A stretch of DNA of 64,000 bases from positions 171,673 through 235,672 of the IMG/VR virus record IMGVR_UViG_3300020473_001965; one strand, written 5' to 3'. Of the stretch, positions 53,384 through 62,913 are shown piece by piece (position 1 is the first letter of the stretch; every line of letters begins with the position of its first letter). A model generated the notes under the pieces. That model searched no databases. It had not been told where the DNA came from and worked only from the letters and a program-made list of their open reading frames with translations. The stretch is from a virus. Both the position numbers and the translations under genes were made by a program.

Positions 53384-56300
53384 TAGTCATCTCCGTTCAT
53401 AAACTGTGTAAAAAGATTTCTTCTTCGGGTTCCAGTTGGAGTTTCAGCAACGGCTGCTTCCTCTGCGCCTCTCCTTGACTCACTTTTAGAGGCTGATATC
53501 ATTTCAACAGCAACGAAATATTCATAAATAGATACTTTGCCTTCTGACTTTCTTCTTGGTTTCAAATACCACCTACCATTACGCCGGATGATCGCTTTTC
53601 GTCGACGAGCGTTTCTAAATGCTCGCCTTCCCGACTTGGTAGAATTTGTCTTTTTCACATCTATCGCAAAGTCATCAGGATCTACTGGTAAACAGTAAAC
53701 TCTATCAAATAGTGTTGGCTGGAGAACTGTATGCTGGTTATTTTTGGCTCTAAACAGTGTTGTTTTGCAAAAAGACTCTATTTGTTTTATTGTAGCTTGA
53801 TGCTCTTTATACTCTTGTTCTGTTTCTATGTCTTCATCAGTCAAGTAGATGCTCATAACGTCGGACAATAATTTCTTTGTTCTTTTATCACTATCAATCC
53901 TGCTTTTTACAGGTTGCGCGGCGCTTGCCAAGAAAAACTCCTGCTCATCAATATTGATTCCTGTCATTAGTCTGATGTAATACTTTAGTGCTTGATCATA
54001 GATTCCGTTTCTAACGATTGCATAACGATTTGCACCCTTGGGAAGTACTTTAAAATCATCGCTCTCAATCATAGTCTTGTAATCTAAACCATCTTTGCCT
54101 ATTCTCCCTCTGCTGTCATATTCTTGATAGATAAGCTTTTCTCTGACGATGTCGGAAAATTTATCTGTCAATCTAATTTCATCAAATGAATCAACTGGAG
54201 AGAGGTGATATCTGTCACAAAATGTATAGTATCTATGAGAAAACACAAGATCATCAAATTGTTGATCGCGCTTATAGACCCTGAATCTTATCATGTAATC
54301 TTTTTTATACGGGTCATAAAGCGCTGACCTTCTTGAGTCATCGACCATTTCTGTCTGGAGTCTTTTGACCATCCCTAAGGGAAGCCCTACGCACAGAATG
54401 TTTAGATTATTAGCTCTACGTGACCTAAATCTTCTCTGCCTTAATGTTTGATCCATCAAAGCAGATTGACCGAACTTAAATCTGTCATAGTGCGGCACAG
54501 GAATCGATTTCAATTCTTCTGTGTTAGTTGCAATAGACTCTAACTGCTTTTGCTTAAGCGCAATTTGATGCTCATTCAATCCGGCCACTATTACGGGCCC
54601 CCCGGGGGTGTTCAGAAGCGCGTTTAATAGTTTTTGGTGTCTTCTCGAACCTTCTGTGTCAAACCATCGCTGTAATCGAATAGCTTCCCAAACAAGATTC
54701 CTCCCATACATTCTAAGCATTCTAAGGCGCTGTTGAAGAAAGATTCTTTCCTCTTCTAGAGCGTCTTCTGAACCTTCGAAAAACCCTATTGCATCTTCGT
54801 ATACTTCTTCCTCATAGTCAGATTTATGAGATTGATCATACTGATCTGTTGTTTGTCCGTCTATGGGTATCCAGTCGACAATACCTGTTGATATATGACC
54901 TGAAGCAGCTACACCTGCCCGAAAATATGTCATGCTGTTCCTGTGCCAGATCTTGCTTCCATTAATTGCTGACTCTTGTTTTTTCTCGAACTTAACAAGT
55001 GCAGATTCGTAAATTTGGTTTACAATCGTTAAACATGCATCAAAATACAACGCTTGAAAATGATCTTCTGGAATCCCCTTGTTTCTAGACATTCTTACGG
55101 GATTTTCCGGGGTCGCGGCGTTAAAGATATCTGGAACAGTGTCCATAGTTAAAGCCCTAAGACCTTTAGCTGCTTGTTGAACTAAATCTAATCTATCTTG
55201 TGCTTGTTGCTCCATGGTGTCTGCGGCTTTATATTGTGAAAGGGCTTTGTTTCTGTGAGTCTCTCCTATTGTGTTAACCATCTTCGCGATTGTACCGTGA
55301 CCCGGAGAGAAGAGCATGGCCATACCGATCTTCGCGGAGGTTGAGCTCATCGATGGGTATGACATGTTGGAGTGTGGGGGCGGTGGGGGCGGTGTCATTT
55401 TGCCAACAAGCTTAAACATCTTTCGGGCTTTCTGCATGTTTTTGTCAGCTTTTCTTCTTAGTTGGCCAGCAGTAACTGTCGCCATTCTAAGTAATCCTCG
55501 TGCACCCATAACATCATCGTTCAACTCATTGCCCAAGCTTCTTGCTGCAGCAAAAGCTGCCGGATCTACCCTCCTCTTTGCTGTCGTGAGATGCGATCTA
55601 TACCCCCGCATCATCACAGCGGCGAAAGCTCCTAACTCAGTTTCTGGATCGCAAAAATCCATTGCGGCCTTTACCGAATCTGTCTTGACTTGGGGGCCCA
55701 TGTCTTTGTCTTTGTTCTTCCCGCGGCGAGCACCTGTTTTTCCACCAACAACTCTCGATGTATTTTTTCCATTCTTCATTAATCTCGAAGGAATTCTATG
55801 AAGAAGGATGCGGCACAAATCTTTTATGTGTCGAGCACACTCGTAAGGCGTTTGTAGTTCATTAACATCTATCGTAAAGGGCCTTTTTGATCGCTTTCTG
55901 AGGTTCATGTGGCGCATGCGAGCGGCTACCGGATTCTCGGGACCAGGGTTTGCTAATTTAGCTAGCAGCCCCTGTCTTTCTAGTTGCTGCTTCAACTCTT
56001 CGTCTTCTTCTAGCATTTCTCTTAATGCTTCTTGCTGCTTTAGGAGTTCTCTTCGATAAGCAGTCTTTATAATCTGTATTACGCAGAATCTTGCTCGATC
56101 GCTTCTCTCAGTCAGCTCTGAAATTAGACCTATTCTAGATCTTTCTGGCTTTCGCCTTGAATCGGCTACGGTCCACCTAACTGTGTTTGTCATCCTTCTC
56201 AAGACAGAGTCACCATGGAAGTCTGCGTGGTCACCATAAAGTTTTGATGGCCTTCTTGCCGACTTGCGGCCGCCTGTGCCGGGGAGGTAATACATTGTGC

Positions 56301-57801
56301 TGGCACATACTGTCGCGGTGAGTAGTGATTGCATAAATTCCCTGGCAAAGTCAGCGTAACCACTAACATCAAATGCTCCAGATTCAATTATGTGATCTGC
56401 CAGAGCTACTGCCCCGGGGGCGTGAATATCATCTCCATCTCGAGATCGAACATACGAAGACTCAAAAGGTAGGCATGATACTCCCTCGTCTTCCGATACT
56501 AATCGAAGAGCACTTGAAGCGCCTTCAAGCCCTGCGTCTTCGTCTAGATAGTCGGCAGGTGAACCAAAGGTATGACTAAAAAACTCTTGAGGCCCCGGAA
56601 CAACACCGATACGATCTACAAGCTTATCATGCACTACAGGTAAGGCTCTAGCAATAGAATACTTCGACTCTAGTGAAATAGCGTTTACTAAAACTCTTAT
56701 CTTGTCTGTATCGTCATCAGGCAATTCACTTAATTTGTCTTTGTAATTTTCAAATGGATCCATCTCACTGTTAGCGTCAATAGTAAATGTTACTGCGCCG
56801 ATGCCGCCCGATTTCACAGTTTCATCCACATTAAACGGATGAGAATCTGATGCCCTTACCTTCGCATTCTTATCTACAAGGACTGGAGAGTGATGTTCAA
56901 GTGTGTTCTTAACGTCTTGCAATATCTGGGCGATGACTTTTGTGTTGCTGAAGTTCACATAGTTTGATTTAGAATATCCTGTCTGAGTCAGCAATTCTGC
57001 TGCTGTTCCCACAGTTTGGGGCGCTGACTTTGCTCTCTTTAATGCTCTTGAAGCGTTATTAACCCGTGTTGCATAAAAGTCAGAATCCCCGCCTGAAATC
57101 CTTGCAGCATCAGCCTTCATTTTAGCATTGTCAAGTCTTTTTTGTGCCCTGCTTATTCTCATCATTCTTCGACGAGCTACGGCGGCGTTATATCTTCCTA
57201 CAATCCGCTCCAGCTGGGGTTTTGCATCTAACATATACTTTGTATAGTTTACACGACGCATGATTCTTCCCAAATCATGTACGTGCGTCTTTGTTTCAGC
57301 AATCACACTGTCATACTCTTCAAGTATTCTATCTATTTCATCTGCTAGTGCATCGTTCTCTTTTAGCCTATCTAAGATCTCACCGTTATTGTCAAGGTAG
57401 GTCTGTCGGAGGCTTTTTTGTGCTTCTAAGACATCATGAATTCTACCGATTTTGGTTCTTCCATTAGATCCGTAAGCGGGTTGGAAATTCATTTGAAAAA
57501 TAATTTCAGGACGTAGTTTTGACACACCTCTTGACTCAAGATAGACATCAGACTTCTTAGATATCTCTAGTTTCTTTCTGTTATGATTAACCCTTTCCTT
57601 TCGTCTTCGATTTCTTCTTGCAAACTTAAATTTTCCATTACGCGTAACCCTTAGCTTGCCTCTTGCCCTCTTGTCTCCGGCAAAAGAACGCATAACTATT
57701 TTTCTCTGAGTTTTTCTGGCTCTTTTCTTTCGTCTTCTAGATCGATTTGACTGTGTGTTGAATTTTACTTTCTTCAACTTTAAAGGCTTTTTGACAGGCA
57801 T
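53383..57801 (-). CDS. Giant Arg-rich virion-associated protein, unknown
   Basis: 1472 residues, the second longest in the window. The first 80 residues are very basic (RSRRRKKRARKTQRKIVMRS, then NRRRKERVNHNRKKLEISKK). Long helical, charged stretches follow, with coiled-coil-like parts (for example YNAAVARRRMMRISRAQKRL). A Pro-rich patch (KMTPPPPPPHSNM) lies near residue 810. The C-terminal part is more ordered, with SEGKVSIYEYFVAVEMISAS close to the end. No domain recognised. It overlaps both neighbours by one base, so it is made with the two FN3-type proteins, probably as part of one large peripheral baseplate structure. Confidence 0.6.
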   Translation of the reverse strand: MPVKKPLKLKKVKFNTQSNRSRRRKKRARKTQRKIVMRSFAGDKRARGKLRVTRNGKFKFARRNRRRKERVNHNRKKLEISKKSDVYLESRGVSKLRPEIIFQMNFQPAYGSNGRTKIGRIHDVLEAQKSLRQTYLDNNGEILDRLKENDALADEIDRILEEYDSVIAETKTHVHDLGRIMRRVNYTKYMLDAKPQLERIVGRYNAAVARRRMMRISRAQKRLDNAKMKADAARISGGDSDFYATRVNNASRALKRAKSAPQTVGTAAELLTQTGYSKSNYVNFSNTKVIAQILQDVKNTLEHHSPVLVDKNAKVRASDSHPFNVDETVKSGGIGAVTFTIDANSEMDPFENYKDKLSELPDDDTDKIRVLVNAISLESKYSIARALPVVHDKLVDRIGVVPGPQEFFSHTFGSPADYLDEDAGLEGASSALRLVSEDEGVSCLPFESSYVRSRDGDDIHAPGAVALADHIIESGAFDVSGYADFAREFMQSLLTATVCASTMYYLPGTGGRKSARRPSKLYGDHADFHGDSVLRRMTNTVRWTVADSRRKPERSRIGLISELTERSDRARFCVIQIIKTAYRRELLKQQEALREMLEEDEELKQQLERQGLLAKLANPGPENPVAARMRHMNLRKRSKRPFTIDVNELQTPYECARHIKDLCRILLHRIPSRLMKNGKNTSRVVGGKTGARRGKNKDKDMGPQVKTDSVKAAMDFCDPETELGAFAAVMMRGYRSHLTTAKRRVDPAAFAAARSLGNELNDDVMGARGLLRMATVTAGQLRRKADKNMQKARKMFKLVGKMTPPPPPPHSNMSYPSMSSTSAKIGMAMLFSPGHGTIAKMVNTIGETHRNKALSQYKAADTMEQQAQDRLDLVQQAAKGLRALTMDTVPDIFNAATPENPVRMSRNKGIPEDHFQALYFDACLTIVNQIYESALVKFEKKQESAINGSKIWHRNSMTYFRAGVAASGHISTGIVDWIPIDGQTTDQYDQSHKSDYEEEVYEDAIGFFEGSEDALEEERIFLQQRLRMLRMYGRNLVWEAIRLQRWFDTEGSRRHQKLLNALLNTPGGPVIVAGLNEHQIALKQKQLESIATNTEELKSIPVPHYDRFKFGQSALMDQTLRQRRFRSRRANNLNILCVGLPLGMVKRLQTEMVDDSRRSALYDPYKKDYMIRFRVYKRDQQFDDLVFSHRYYTFCDRYHLSPVDSFDEIRLTDKFSDIVREKLIYQEYDSRGRIGKDGLDYKTMIESDDFKVLPKGANRYAIVRNGIYDQALKYYIRLMTGINIDEQEFFLASAAQPVKSRIDSDKRTKKLLSDVMSIYLTDEDIETEQEYKEHQATIKQIESFCKTTLFRAKNNQHTVLQPTLFDRVYCLPVDPDDFAIDVKKTNSTKSGRRAFRNARRRKAIIRRNGRWYLKPRRKSEGKVSIYEYFVAVEMISASKSESRRGAEEAAVAETPTGTRRRNLFTQFMNGDD

Positions 57802-60344
57802 CAGTAATTTCTCCCTTGTCGTCTTCTCTTAGAGGCAATCCCAGAGGATATTAACTGCCCTATCCGGGTAGTCTCCCCTCTTGTAAAGTCTACGTAAACC
57901 GGCGTCACCTTGAATTCGATAGGGCCGCGAATTCTAGGTGTAAATCTGTCAATTAAAACGTATCGATTTCTACCTGGAATAGATACAGTGTGAAAAATAG
58001 GTAAAGAGGACTTTCTTAACTCGACTGAAACTATAAAGTGATCAATTTTTGAAGCGTCTCCGCGGATTGACCAGGTTAGCTTATTTTCATATCTATTAAT
58101 TTTTTCGACATCTCCCCGCCTTACTTCAGGTAATTGATCTTTGAAGCTTGCATCTATTGTTTTGACCGATCCTGTCTTCGCTGCATTAAAGATCGTATTT
58201 TTTCCAGTATTTCTAGATCTACCTCGGCGAGGTAAAAGCGTACCTGTCCTCAAAGCTTTTCTTGAAAGCTTTTTAGCAATAGCCACCCTGTACTTCCTTT
58301 TAGTTCTTCGATCAGTTCTAACTATTCGAGAGCGCCTCAAGAGCGCAGCCGGGTGTATTCTACACCCTGTAACTACATACCTGTATTCATTTCCGCTCTC
58401 GAGAGGTTTTAATCGACTTGTTCTGGAAAGTCTTCGATCGTCAAAAATAGAACTAGAGGAGGGATCAAATATGTTGAATTGTTCTCTCTCGCCTGTTGTT
58501 AGGTTGAACCTTTCGATCGAAAAGACAGTCAAAAAGTCTGCATTGTCTCTCATTTCTTCATTTTGCTCATCTGTATTGTAAAATCTAGCTGTACCAGACC
58601 TTTTTTGATAACGCTTGAGCATATTTGTAAGATTAGTTCTTCCAGAAGTCTGTGTCTCATCTGTCACTATTTTCATTCTTACGTTTGGAGAGCCATGCTT
58701 AGATATTCTTACATCTTCTAGCTCAAACTCAACTTCAGAATCTAGTTTTTGATACTCAACAAATGCTGTGTCGATTGTCCTTACTTTTAAACCGTCTAGA
58801 AAAGTTAGGTCGACTATGTACTCATAGACCCTACCGTCTCGAACAGAAGTGTCAATAAACTGCATTGACTCACTATCAATAATATGTTCGGGCGTGTCTA
58901 CATCTTTTAATTCTCTAAAAAGTACTTTAAATTTTTTCTCTTTAGCAGACAAGTCTCGTCGAAGAATTGACATTGTTATTGCTGATGTATCGAAATTTTT
59001 AACCTCTATACTTAGCCCATCAACGTCTGGTTGAAGAAATATCGAGCTAAACTTATTTCTAACTGCCCTATTTTCAGTTCCTATTTTACATGGCGGAGCT
59101 ACAACAGATCGAAACCCATAACCTCTTCTTCTACCTCGTACAGGTATTGCTCTATAGATTATTGGATTAGTGTTTTGAACATTATCAACAATTCTTAAGA
59201 ATCTTGTTCCGGTTGTCCTTGATCTTCCTCTCTTTCTAATCCTATATCTTCCTACAAGCTCATAGTCGGAATTGATTAAAATATCAGAATCATTAATAAT
59301 TCTTCTATATACTTCGATTGAATTTGCTTTTTTGTCTCGTTGTCTTATCTCTAAAACATTTTTTCCCGGTACACAATTAACATATCGAATAGAGGGTGCT
59401 CTTCTAGGGTATATGTAATCTGTATAAAACTTTGGATGGTTTAGTCTGTGAACTTCTCTTTGAAGAATTGCCCCTTCGCGATCAAGCAATTCAATAACTA
59501 CTGAAAGTTTTCTAGCTTTTCGAAACACTTTGTTACGAATGTTAATTCTTTTTCTTACAGTTACGTACTGCTTTTTTCGTCTAACAAGGACGGGTATCAG
59601 TTCATTGGGAGGTAACTCTTCTAGAGCAGTTGTGTTGTTTATTTCTGTGAGATCTTTTCTCAACGTCTTGATTATTTTGCTTCGTCGAGCATCTTTCTCC
59701 ATTTTTGCTGTTGTTAAGATACCCGTTATCGCATCATCTTGAGTGTTTATTTTGTCTCTTGACATTACTAAGTTTGCAGGGTCTTCATTGAACTTATTGA
59801 TAGCTTCAAGAGAAAAACTCTGAACGTTTGAGGAGTCTTGAGTGCTTAGGTCTTCTTCAGTTATCAAAGAGTTTACATAGCTTGTCTCTATGTTCTCATC
59901 AAGCAGATCAGAAACTGTCTTAAACTCATAAGTCCTTATATTCGGCAAAAGTGTTATAGCATCTTCTTCATCGAACCTATCAACATATCTTGCAATCTCA
60001 TTATTAAACCTGCTTGTTATGTCGATATGTCTTCGAGCAATTATGTCTCTTCTTCTTGCCCTTATTCTATCTTTAGTCTTTGGCCTATCCACTAAAAGAG
60101 CATCAATGGCAGACGCTGGTGTGAGACCTCCTGGGCCGTCAAATGCGGATTTTCTCTTTTTAGATGTGGGATATCTCAGAGTAATTCTTAGCTTAGATGC
60201 CCTTAGTTTTATGGCTCTTATTTGATTTACTCTGACTGCAAATTCATAGGTAAATCGCCTGCGACGTCTACTATAATTTACTAAGTTGATGAATTCATCA
60301 TCAACATCAATTGCGTCTATTTCTTGTGATGTAAAAGCCTTCAT
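57801..60344 (-). CDS. Large structural protein, FN3-like and Arg-rich
   Basis: 847 residues. Many Arg pairs and triplets along the whole length, and FN3-like beta units (IDTSVRDGRVYEYIVDLTFL; KLTWSIRGDASKIDHFIVSV with HTVSIPGRNRYVLIDRFTPR). The unit IDTSVRDGRVYEYI closely resembles IDTRVKYGKTYVYQ of the 640-residue protein, so the two are probably related. C-terminus basic (SGIASKRRRQGRNY). TGATG overlap with the next gene and TAATG with the previous one. Likely part of the same outer baseplate assembly; no function known. Confidence 0.6.
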   Translation of the reverse strand: MKAFTSQEIDAIDVDDEFINLVNYSRRRRRFTYEFAVRVNQIRAIKLRASKLRITLRYPTSKKRKSAFDGPGGLTPASAIDALLVDRPKTKDRIRARRRDIIARRHIDITSRFNNEIARYVDRFDEEDAITLLPNIRTYEFKTVSDLLDENIETSYVNSLITEEDLSTQDSSNVQSFSLEAINKFNEDPANLVMSRDKINTQDDAITGILTTAKMEKDARRSKIIKTLRKDLTEINNTTALEELPPNELIPVLVRRKKQYVTVRKRINIRNKVFRKARKLSVVIELLDREGAILQREVHRLNHPKFYTDYIYPRRAPSIRYVNCVPGKNVLEIRQRDKKANSIEVYRRIINDSDILINSDYELVGRYRIRKRGRSRTTGTRFLRIVDNVQNTNPIIYRAIPVRGRRRGYGFRSVVAPPCKIGTENRAVRNKFSSIFLQPDVDGLSIEVKNFDTSAITMSILRRDLSAKEKKFKVLFRELKDVDTPEHIIDSESMQFIDTSVRDGRVYEYIVDLTFLDGLKVRTIDTAFVEYQKLDSEVEFELEDVRISKHGSPNVRMKIVTDETQTSGRTNLTNMLKRYQKRSGTARFYNTDEQNEEMRDNADFLTVFSIERFNLTTGEREQFNIFDPSSSSIFDDRRLSRTSRLKPLESGNEYRYVVTGCRIHPAALLRRSRIVRTDRRTKRKYRVAIAKKLSRKALRTGTLLPRRGRSRNTGKNTIFNAAKTGSVKTIDASFKDQLPEVRRGDVEKINRYENKLTWSIRGDASKIDHFIVSVELRKSSLPIFHTVSIPGRNRYVLIDRFTPRIRGPIEFKVTPVYVDFTRGETTRIGQLISSGIASKRRRQGRNY

Positions 60345-61279
60345 TATTCAAAAACCAACGTAAACATGTTAACAAAAGTGTACGAATCTTTACTGTCAGG
60401 AAATACTTTTCCTACGAAAAAAACGTGCTTTTCAGGAAAATCTTCATCTCCTGTGACAAATTCTCCAAAATCAATGACATCAAGCTTTTTAAAAGTTGTC
60501 TGGCCGATTTCAAAAAACTGCCCTATTAAATTATTCTCTAGTGACGTTTCATAGAACGTAATAGTTTCTTTCTCCCTTCCCTTAAGCTCAGCAGCTAGAT
60601 CTTCGTACTTCATCATCGGATTTTGACCTAAGTCTGGATAATCTCCAAGAGGTAGTTTGTCACCTACTGTGTTTGTTGCAGCATTTACAGGAGGCAAATA
60701 TAAAAAGTTTGCAACATGAGAAAGGCGTTTATCTTGAAAAAGAGATTCGACATTGTCAATAGAAGTCTCGCTAAGGTCACCTTGCTCAAAAGGTGCGTCA
60801 GGCCTGATGTTGAACTTCATGCTAAGTTTGTCAATATTGAACTTATTATGTCCTAGAAATGCGTTTTTTGTCCCGATAACATTGTTCTTTTCAAAACTGT
60901 CAATTGTTCCAGACAGCATGTCTGAAGCAGCACTATTAAACTGTATTGAATTTTTTACAGCGCTCTGTTTTTTGGTTCCACTTGAACCAGAAAGCACCTT
61001 GCTTCCTAAAGATGCCGCGCCCTCTGCAGAAAAGGGCAGCATAAATCCGCTATCATCTGTCTCAAAAGTTAGCTGATCATGTATTGTATTGGCAGCTTCG
61101 AAGAACAACCTTGACTGTGCGTCAGAAGAGCCACTCACTATATCACGCTCATAAAAAGTATGTGTATCAGTAAATGAAGCGTACTCTATCTTCAATTTTC
61201 CAGCAGCAATCTGCTGTCTCCCACTATAAGTGACAATTGAATCTAGTATTCGTGTCTTTTTATCTAGTATGCCTGACAT
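60344..61279 (-). CDS. Baseplate/fibre-associated protein (ILDKKTRILD type)
   Basis: 311 residues, ATG with GAGG. The first 45 residues (SGILDKKTRILDSIVTYSGR, then QQIAAGKLKIEYASFTDTHT) share a pattern (L-D-x-x-T, I-L-D-x-V/I-x-T-x-x-G-R) with the 231-residue protein at 50688. The rest is mixed, ending in beta strands (KHVFFVGKVFPDSKDSYTFV). This type is found near baseplate and fibre genes of related phages as far as I recall. Function unknown. Confidence 0.6.
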   Translation of the reverse strand: MSGILDKKTRILDSIVTYSGRQQIAAGKLKIEYASFTDTHTFYERDIVSGSSDAQSRLFFEAANTIHDQLTFETDDSGFMLPFSAEGAASLGSKVLSGSSGTKKQSAVKNSIQFNSAASDMLSGTIDSFEKNNVIGTKNAFLGHNKFNIDKLSMKFNIRPDAPFEQGDLSETSIDNVESLFQDKRLSHVANFLYLPPVNAATNTVGDKLPLGDYPDLGQNPMMKYEDLAAELKGREKETITFYETSLENNLIGQFFEIGQTTFKKLDVIDFGEFVTGDEDFPEKHVFFVGKVFPDSKDSYTFVNMFTLVFE

Positions 61280-61296
61280 GTTGCCTCAAATTATAA

Positions 61297-62913
61297 CTAT
61301 CCACAGTACAAAAATCCGTACACATCTGTTGCTAATCCTTCAGAATTAAATGAGATGTCTTCCATGGACTTACCTACTGTACTACTCCTAATAATATCGT
61401 CGGATTGCTTCATAAGATAACCAGGTACATCTGATGTTACAAGGAGATCGCCTTTTGAAACACTTCCATTTTGGTTGCAAACTTTAAAACCGGTCAGGAT
61501 CGATTCGGTTTCACCTTCGTTGTGCTGCTTCGTGTCACCAATAGAAGCTACCTTCCAAAGTTTCTTAAACTCAGGAGTTGCTTCCCACTCACCTGATTCA
61601 TTTTGTATCCCCTGGTCTACATAGTTTCCCAATGAGTCTCTTTTTTTCTTTGATTCACTAGGAACGTGATCACCGACATTTCTAAAAACTTCTAGGCCGG
61701 CTTCGTCGCGACGCTTATAGACTTGATACCAAACTATTCCAACAACATCTTTTTGATTTGCCGATGTTGTCTTTACTATCTTTTGGCCGGATAGTGACAC
61801 TGCGTCGCCTGTTTCTAGATCTTGATCAGATGAATAAATGTGGCCTTCCGTAAAAAAAGCGTCTTCAGACACATTACCGTCCAAGTATAGCATATTGCCA
61901 TCGCTGTTTCTTAAGTACGCGATTGTAGAACCACCTACTCCCAGATATATCCTTCCTGCCAAGGACGCGTGTGTACTACCGTAGAAAGAAAGAAAACCTT
62001 GAGTGGCTGAGTTAGATGTTGCAACCCTGAACTGGCCGGCTTCATCATCAGGGCAGGCCATACATAAAATGCTGAAACCGCTGTCTTCGATAACAACTGT
62101 ATTTCCTGTATTTGTCGTATGCCCTGCCGAACCTGATCTTATATGAAGTTTTGCGCCGGCGTTGGGAGAGGTGGTGCCAATGGAAAAAGATCCGTCTTTC
62201 TTAATATTGGCCTTGGAGTCGTTGTTCGTATAGAATCGTAGATCGTGATTTGTTACTGTTCCAATTTGTCCCAATTTTGTGGAGATGGAGTCTCTTGCGT
62301 CAACAAACATTTGGACGTTTCCACTGTAGCGATTTGCAGTCAGTTCAATCCTTGCTCTTTCAACTGCAGAAGTAGTTGCTGATCCGCCGAATTCTGCGCG
62401 GTCGCCAATCCTCAAGTTGCCTCCGTAAACATGAGCAATCGTACTAGGATACACGGTCCCTATTCCGACATACCCATCTTGGGTAATTGTTAGACGAGTA
62501 CTCGATTTGGTCTTGAGATACATTCCATGAGCACCGTTACCCTTGGCATCTATAGCTATCCCATCATTAGCGATTATATGGAGATCGTTTACAAACGTCT
62601 CCAAATACATGTGACTTTGGTTATACTGTAATAGGCAGCCCTTATATTCTCCTCCGTGATTGAATTTTATGACGGATCCGTTGGTTGACTTTCCATTGTT
62701 TAGTTCAAGCCTGCACCAGTCTTGAGAGTCATCTCTTATTGTTAAGTTTGCCTCGTATTTAGAACCTGACACTTTTGCAACTGTGTCCTTGTTGACAGAA
62801 TTGCTCTTTTTTCCTATCAGGGTCTTATGAGGAATTATAACTTTTTTAATATTCCTGTTACTGTCAACTGACTTATGTACTGCCTTTTTCCTATACTCAT
62901 CTTGTGACGACAT
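61297..62913 (-). CDS. Tail fibre protein with G2-peptidase-like C-terminal domain
   Basis: 538 residues. Beta-repeat units with the fibre signature DGYVGIGTVYPS and DGSFSIGTTSPNAGAKLHIR recur, as in phage fibres. From about residue 360 (IYSSDQDLETGDAVSLSGQK) the domain resembles peptidase G2/intramolecular chaperone C-termini: KDVVGIVWYQV, then SILTGFKVCNQNGSVSKGDL, LVTSDVPGYLMKQSDD and STVGKSMED. These domains trimerise fibres and may cleave themselves; I cannot place a cleavage residue. The start overlaps the stop of the upstream gene (TAATG). Confidence 0.75.
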   Translation of the reverse strand: MSSQDEYRKKAVHKSVDSNRNIKKVIIPHKTLIGKKSNSVNKDTVAKVSGSKYEANLTIRDDSQDWCRLELNNGKSTNGSVIKFNHGGEYKGCLLQYNQSHMYLETFVNDLHIIANDGIAIDAKGNGAHGMYLKTKSSTRLTITQDGYVGIGTVYPSTIAHVYGGNLRIGDRAEFGGSATTSAVERARIELTANRYSGNVQMFVDARDSISTKLGQIGTVTNHDLRFYTNNDSKANIKKDGSFSIGTTSPNAGAKLHIRSGSAGHTTNTGNTVVIEDSGFSILCMACPDDEAGQFRVATSNSATQGFLSFYGSTHASLAGRIYLGVGGSTIAYLRNSDGNMLYLDGNVSEDAFFTEGHIYSSDQDLETGDAVSLSGQKIVKTTSANQKDVVGIVWYQVYKRRDEAGLEVFRNVGDHVPSESKKKRDSLGNYVDQGIQNESGEWEATPEFKKLWKVASIGDTKQHNEGETESILTGFKVCNQNGSVSKGDLLVTSDVPGYLMKQSDDIIRSSTVGKSMEDISFNSEGLATDVYGFLYCG

